Made by a program: the position numbers and the translations under genes
From: Cocos nucifera
Taxonomy: Eukaryota; Streptophyta; Magnoliopsida; Arecales; Arecaceae
Length of the DNA: 64,000 nt
Reading direction: 5' to 3'
Assembly (NCBI GenBank): GCA_006176705.1
Contig: QRFJ01004956.1
Location: 1 to 64,000, forward strand
Part shown: one piece after another, positions 59,953-64,000 of the stretch
Layout of the letters: each line of letters opens with the position of its first letter
Numbering within the stretch: position 1 is the stretch's first letter
Notes under the pieces: model-generated
Database searches by the model: none
Told to the model about the DNA's origin: nothing
Seen by the model: the letters and a program-made list of their open reading frames with translations, nothing else

Positions 59953-61659
59953 TTTTGCATAATAAGAAAAATAAAACCTAATTAGTATATAAATCAGTTA
60001 TCCTAAAGACTTGGACTTTAGTCTAAAGATTTTCTTACTATTTTATACAAATTGGTAGCCTCTACCTCTAATTCGAGAAATTACTTTAATTCCTTAGTGG
60101 GTACTAGAATCTACATAGACTACACACGAGCCCAATTTTGGTTGGTTAACCCATGTGCACCTATGGATAGGTTCAAAACCAATTGTTTCTCTAAATAATT
60201 TTTAGTAATATAAATTTTGCCCTAAAGACCTAATCAGTAGGCTGTGGCCTCCACTAAAAAAATTTGATTAGGTCTAACTATTAACATGACCATATTTGAT
60301 CTTATCTAACGAATAAATGATCAAGCCCAACTTTGGTCGGCCAACCCAAATACTATCAGAAAGACTCAATCAAGTCATCATTTTATGAATGATAATTTCA
60401 TTAGTCAATAAGCACCAGGCCTTTGGGCCTCCAGTGATTATCAAATTAATGAACCCATTATCACTCAACTTAATGGGAGGCTATGATTTAGTTATCTATA
60501 TAACTATTTTATTTCAAAGAATCTAATAATTTTAGAGGATTTAGTTAACATATTTAAGAAAAACAAACCAATTTCAATCCTCCCACTGACTTTACCAAGT
60601 CAGATAAGAAAAAAGGAATCTAATCTAAGTTGGCATTAGGAGCACCTAAATCAGTCAGATTGTTTTACCTAATTGACATGGGTGAGCCCGAATCACCAAG
60701 TGATCTAATTAAAATCTAACTCACCAGGATGGCCAGGTAAGTGAGATCAGTGGAAGGGATATGCCATTAACTTGTCAAAGACCAAATCAGTGCGAGTAGC
60801 TCCCAATTAAAAACCATTGGTCTAACTACCAAACTTACCTTAGACACCATCCGGTTTATTAGTTTTAATTTGACCAACCTAGTAGTTTCGGGGTCGACCA
60901 CATAGTCATGAATCAAGTCCATTTGGTCCTCGTTAAAGGCATGGGCTTGACCAACTAAAACTATTATAATTTAGTCTATAGAGTCCTTGACCTAGTCTAA
61001 ATTAACATTTAATTAGATTTGATACTCTAATTTAGTCCACTCTATAACAAACCTTAGGTCTAATCCAATTTATGGATCAAATTCAACTAACCCAATAAGC
61101 CATATTTTATGATTAATGACTTAGTCTTAATTCATAATTCTAGACACTAAATCATTATACTTAATATTTAATTAAATTTATGGGCCGTGGGTTAGGGTTC
61201 GACATTTTGAAAAATATTTTTTAAATTTTTAAAAGATTTTTTATAATTTATTATTATTCACCAATTGAGTCGACTCACTTTAAAATTGAATTGGCTTAAT
61301 TCACAGATAATACTAGTTGTAAGATTTAATTTGAAACTATGTACACTATATAATACTAAATCATGAATCAAATTTTATCTAATTATGCATTCATGATCAT
61401 AAATTAGATTAAAATCTAATATAATTAGATCATAAAAATATTAGATCAAATCTATGATTTTATGATTAATGATATATATCAGCAACGTACCAAGATAATC
61501 TTTTCACTCTAGGGGATAAATCCTACAGTAGGATAATCTGTAGTTCGTGTGATCTTGATTTTAATTTTTAAAACTAATTTAATCAGATTATTAAATTAAT
61601 ATTTAGATTAAATCTAAATTATTATTCTAAAATATGCAAGCATATCATATTTAGCGAAT
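59953..61659 (-). other. Element C long untranslated leader
   Basis: 1.7 kb, homologous to A's leader (1904-3632), for example the GGACCAACCAAAG-like block near 60150. It keeps a perfect splice donor AAG/GTAAGT (60841-60833 on the minus strand) at the same place as in B, while the acceptor before gag has become GCAA (59959-59956). No coding frame is seen. Confidence 0.8.
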
Positions 61660-61674
61660 CTTGCTCTGATACCA
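61660..61674 (-). other. Element C primer binding site
   Basis: TGGTATCAGAGCAAG on the minus strand, two bases after the LTR end CA. Initiator-Met tRNA primer site, the same as in A. Confidence 0.94.
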
Positions 61675-63334
61675 CTTGAAGGGAGCAATACAGGGTTTGC
61701 AGTGCTACTTTTAAAATTTTTTTCAAAAATAGATAAAATATAGTAAAAAATTAATTAATCTAATTAATTAATTTTTGATTATATCAAAATATTAAGTCCT
61801 ATACTAAGGATCTAAATACAATATGCATGCATTCATATAGATCTAAAAATAAAACTATGCAGCAAACTCTTTACTACATCTATCTGTTCAGAATACAATA
61901 CCTTTTTGTGGATAGTTGATCACCACAATCTAAATCTTTTGGATAATGATCTAGTATCGCACTATATTCACACATATGTTCATCCTCTATGGTTGGTCCA
62001 TATGGAGCTCCTGGTCCTGATCAGCCCCACTGGAGTGCAAGCTCCTTGCCGGAGCCTTCAATGGCTGATCATGATCGATCCAATTGATCATATACTTTAT
62101 AATTTTTTAGATATTCTAAAAAATTAGAACACAAATATTGGAGGATGATGAAGAGTTATTTTAAATTTGGTGGCAATCCGATGCTCACAGCACTCGATTT
62201 CTCCACCCAAACCTAGATTCCCAAATCTAGGATTTCACTCTGCCCAAAAAACCTGACACACTAAAAATCCTATCATGCCCTCTCTGTGTAGAGTTTTTCT
62301 ATAAAATAAGTTTTTGTAGAAAGATAACTTTTAGATCTATAAATTCTATTTAGTTTATATCTAAATATTGGGTATCCTTAGAGGTGAAAATTAGAAGAGA
62401 AGAGAGGCATGAGGGAAAAATAAAGTGCTGCAAGACCCTACTCACCTTCACTCCAAGATTTTTCTCACCAAAAACTAATGCCCAATCACATTGAAATTTT
62501 TACAATAGAATGCTAACAACGTCTATTATACACAAAAAAATTCTCATAATTTATTGATGTGAATACCATGGGAAAGGCCCGTTGAAAGAGATAAGAGTCG
62601 GAGGTTGAACTTGTTTCAACATCCCAACCAACATCAAATTCAAAAACCTTCTTATCCCTATCCAATGCCCATACGAGAGTATTTGACACACAGAAGGACT
62701 CTCCTTCTATGTGTCCACTCTAAGAATGCATAAAAAATTGCATGAAGTAAAATCAAAGTGGGCGTGGAAAAAGGATAAGAATGAGAGGGAGTTGAGAAGT
62801 TTCAACTTCTACATTGGATTCAAAATTCAAATTATTTTGACCAGTCCAACCATTGGACCAGGTAAAAGGCAGAAGAGATAAAGAGCACAGAAGGTATCTA
62901 GGTGTAAGGAAAAATTCATATAAAATAAAGAGGGGCGTGAGTCAAAGGTTGGTCAAGTATTTTAGGCGCAGGGAGTTGAAAGTTCAAACCTCCTTTGATT
63001 TTTCAAAATTGGTTTCAACTAAACCAATTATTCTAGACCCAATAAGATCAAGTCAAATGTAACTAAATTTGGCTTAACCCAACTTATTAAATTTCTAATC
63101 AAATTAGAAATTAAGTTGGTCCATCTCCTGATTAAATCAAGGTCAAATCTCCCACAGTGATTAGATCAACTCATGACCTGATCGGGTCAAACCCATTCGA
63201 ATCCAATTAAGTTGATCAAATCCCCATCGCTAAATGAAATTGAGTTAATCAATAATCAAATTTTTAATTAATCCTCCAATAAACATAGAGACCTAATCGG
63301 ATGGATGTCTGGGCAATAGAGTCCATCAACATGA

Positions 63335-63553
63335 AACTCCTGAGGAGTCCCAAATCAATGGGACTCTTGAACCCTATATCCAAAATAAATCAAACTCACG
63401 ATCATAGAGTCCCAGACTAGTGAGACTCTTGATCAGAGAGTCTTAGATTAGTAGGACTTAGAGTTCCAATCTAGTGGGACTCTAGGTCATAGAGTTTCAG
63501 TCCAGTGGGACTCTTGACCATAATGTCCTAGGTCATTAGGACTCAGATCAACC
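63335..63553. repeat. 31-bp tandem array, C 5' LTR copy
   Basis: Same GACTCTTGATCATAGAGTC-like units as at 49271-49492, with independent substitutions and the same short fifth unit, so the array was already in place when C inserted. Confidence 0.82.
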
Positions 63554-63554
63554 A

Positions 63555-63604
63555 TCAGATCAGGTAGGAACTCCTTTTGTGTGTAACCCCAAAGGTTCGA
63601 ATCC
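63555..63604 (+). other. tRNA-like A-box/B-box pair in the C LTR
   Basis: TCAGATCAGGTAGG (63555-63568) resembles a Pol III A box, and GGTTCGAATCC (63594-63604) matches the B-box consensus exactly. The spacing of 25 bases is shorter than in a normal tRNA, and no cloverleaf can be built, so this is not a tRNA gene. It may be a tRNA-derived remnant or chance. The counterparts at 49533 and 47264 have one or two changes. Confidence 0.3.
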
Positions 63605-64000
63605 TAAGTCGATAGCATAGGAATCAATTTTCTACACCAATCAATGTGACCATCTAGCAATGGTTCTTGACGTCCGAATAGATCAAAAGGTCGCAATGCA
63701 ACAATGACGAACTTTTGGAATATGGTTACCATATAATTCATCCCCTTGACCTCGATGCTCAAAGAATGATTTAGGATTTACTGTCAATTCTAAAATTCAT
63801 CCATAGTTTATTTCAAAATTTAGCATCCATCATATGGACTACCTCGATCGAGGATTTGCTAAATTGAAATACAGTGATGCACTTGCTCCAACACTTAGAG
63901 AGGTCAATCCTATCTTGACTCACACACTGGTAAGCCAAGTACTTGGCTACACCCAGTAGCCTTCCATCATTGAATTAAAAATTTAGGTAGTTCGATACCT

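Larger units (their letters stand above)
47610..64000 (-). mobile_element. Element C: old Angela-like copia element, minus strand, split by D
   Basis: In minus orientation: 5' LTR on the right (61677 to beyond the window), primer site 61674-61660, leader, gag-protease-integrase (59952-57768), RT-RNase H (52197-50427), polypurine tract and 3' LTR (50412-47610). Element D lies between integrase and RT. Gag and pol resemble A closely. Both LTRs differ at many positions, and pol has stops and a YVDN core, so the copy is old. The 5 bases left of it are TCGAC; the right target copy would be near 64,470-64,480, outside the window. Confidence 0.9.
61677..64000 (-). repeat. Element C 5' LTR (cut by the window end)
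   Basis: The minus-strand end CTCCCTTCA is at 61677. The visible 2324 bases match 47610 to about 49943 of the 3' LTR, so roughly 470 bases lie beyond the window. The 31-bp array is at 63335-63553 and the tRNA-like box at 63594-63604. Short open frames inside (61906-62127, 62853-63062) also occur in the other LTR with a different frame and are not genes. Confidence 0.88.

Noticed and set aside
1..64000. CRISPR array, bacterial operon, virus or host protein gene
   Set aside because: Repeats are LTRs or simple tandems without spacers; all protein similarity I recognise is to copia polyproteins or a LINE; no host exon structure is seen.

Overview
This window is plant nuclear repeat DNA. It is almost entirely nested Ty1/copia LTR retrotransposons, with one LINE fragment and no single-copy host gene that I can support. 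Long LTRs (about 2.3-2.8 kb), leaders of 1.7-1.9 kb, initiator-Met-tRNA primer sites and BARE/Angela-like polyproteins suggest a flowering plant, probably a monocot. A palm is only a weak guess, from the style of the LINE and Angela sequences.

Layout. Element A (+ strand, Angela-like, old) runs from before base 1 to 47098. It is broken by copies of a younger family, B (+ strand, about 10.4 kb, LTRs about 2.28 kb). B1 (4384-14724) sits in A's gag with a perfect target duplication TAAGA. A second insertion site lies in A's integrase, with target duplication GGAAC at 15767-15771 and 42412-42416. Between the two copies of GGAAC the sequence is not one element. It holds B2 (15772-26183), a second copy of A's gag-protease-integrase segment (26184-26889), a 38-bp filler, B3 (26928-34768), a 25-N gap, a LINE 3' end with unique AT-rich DNA (34794-37887), and the 3' part of a further B copy, B4 (37888-42411). 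B2 has the left flank and 5' LTR variant of the integrase-site element, but the right flank and 3' LTR variant of the gag-site element. That is what unequal recombination between two B elements, or an assembly loop through them, would give.

Right part. After A's 3' LTR (44612-47098) comes a C-type LTR remnant (47099-47609). Element C (minus strand, Angela-like, old) follows from 47610 past the window end and is itself interrupted by element D (52198-57762, minus strand, Tork/Tnt1-like, 616-bp LTRs, target duplication GTTCG/ATTCG). A, C and D are dead: each has stops and frameshifts, and the reverse transcriptase core is YVDN in A and C and YVDY in D. Only B keeps YVDD, an intact D,D35E integrase and a CCHC knuckle, although its best copy still carries two in-frame stops and one frameshift.

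Points of biology. The B LTR has eight W-box cores in 65 bp, then paired inverted CCAAT boxes and a TATA box. The long leader contains an excellent splice donor, branch site and acceptor ending 4 nt before the gag ATG, with a nested stem-loop upstream of the donor. The donor is conserved in C, and the acceptor in A. Sequence quality is uneven: about 4.6-17.9 kb and 31.3-34.8 kb are full of 1-base indels compared with the clean copies, which looks like gap filling with uncorrected long reads, so frameshifts there should not be read as evolution.
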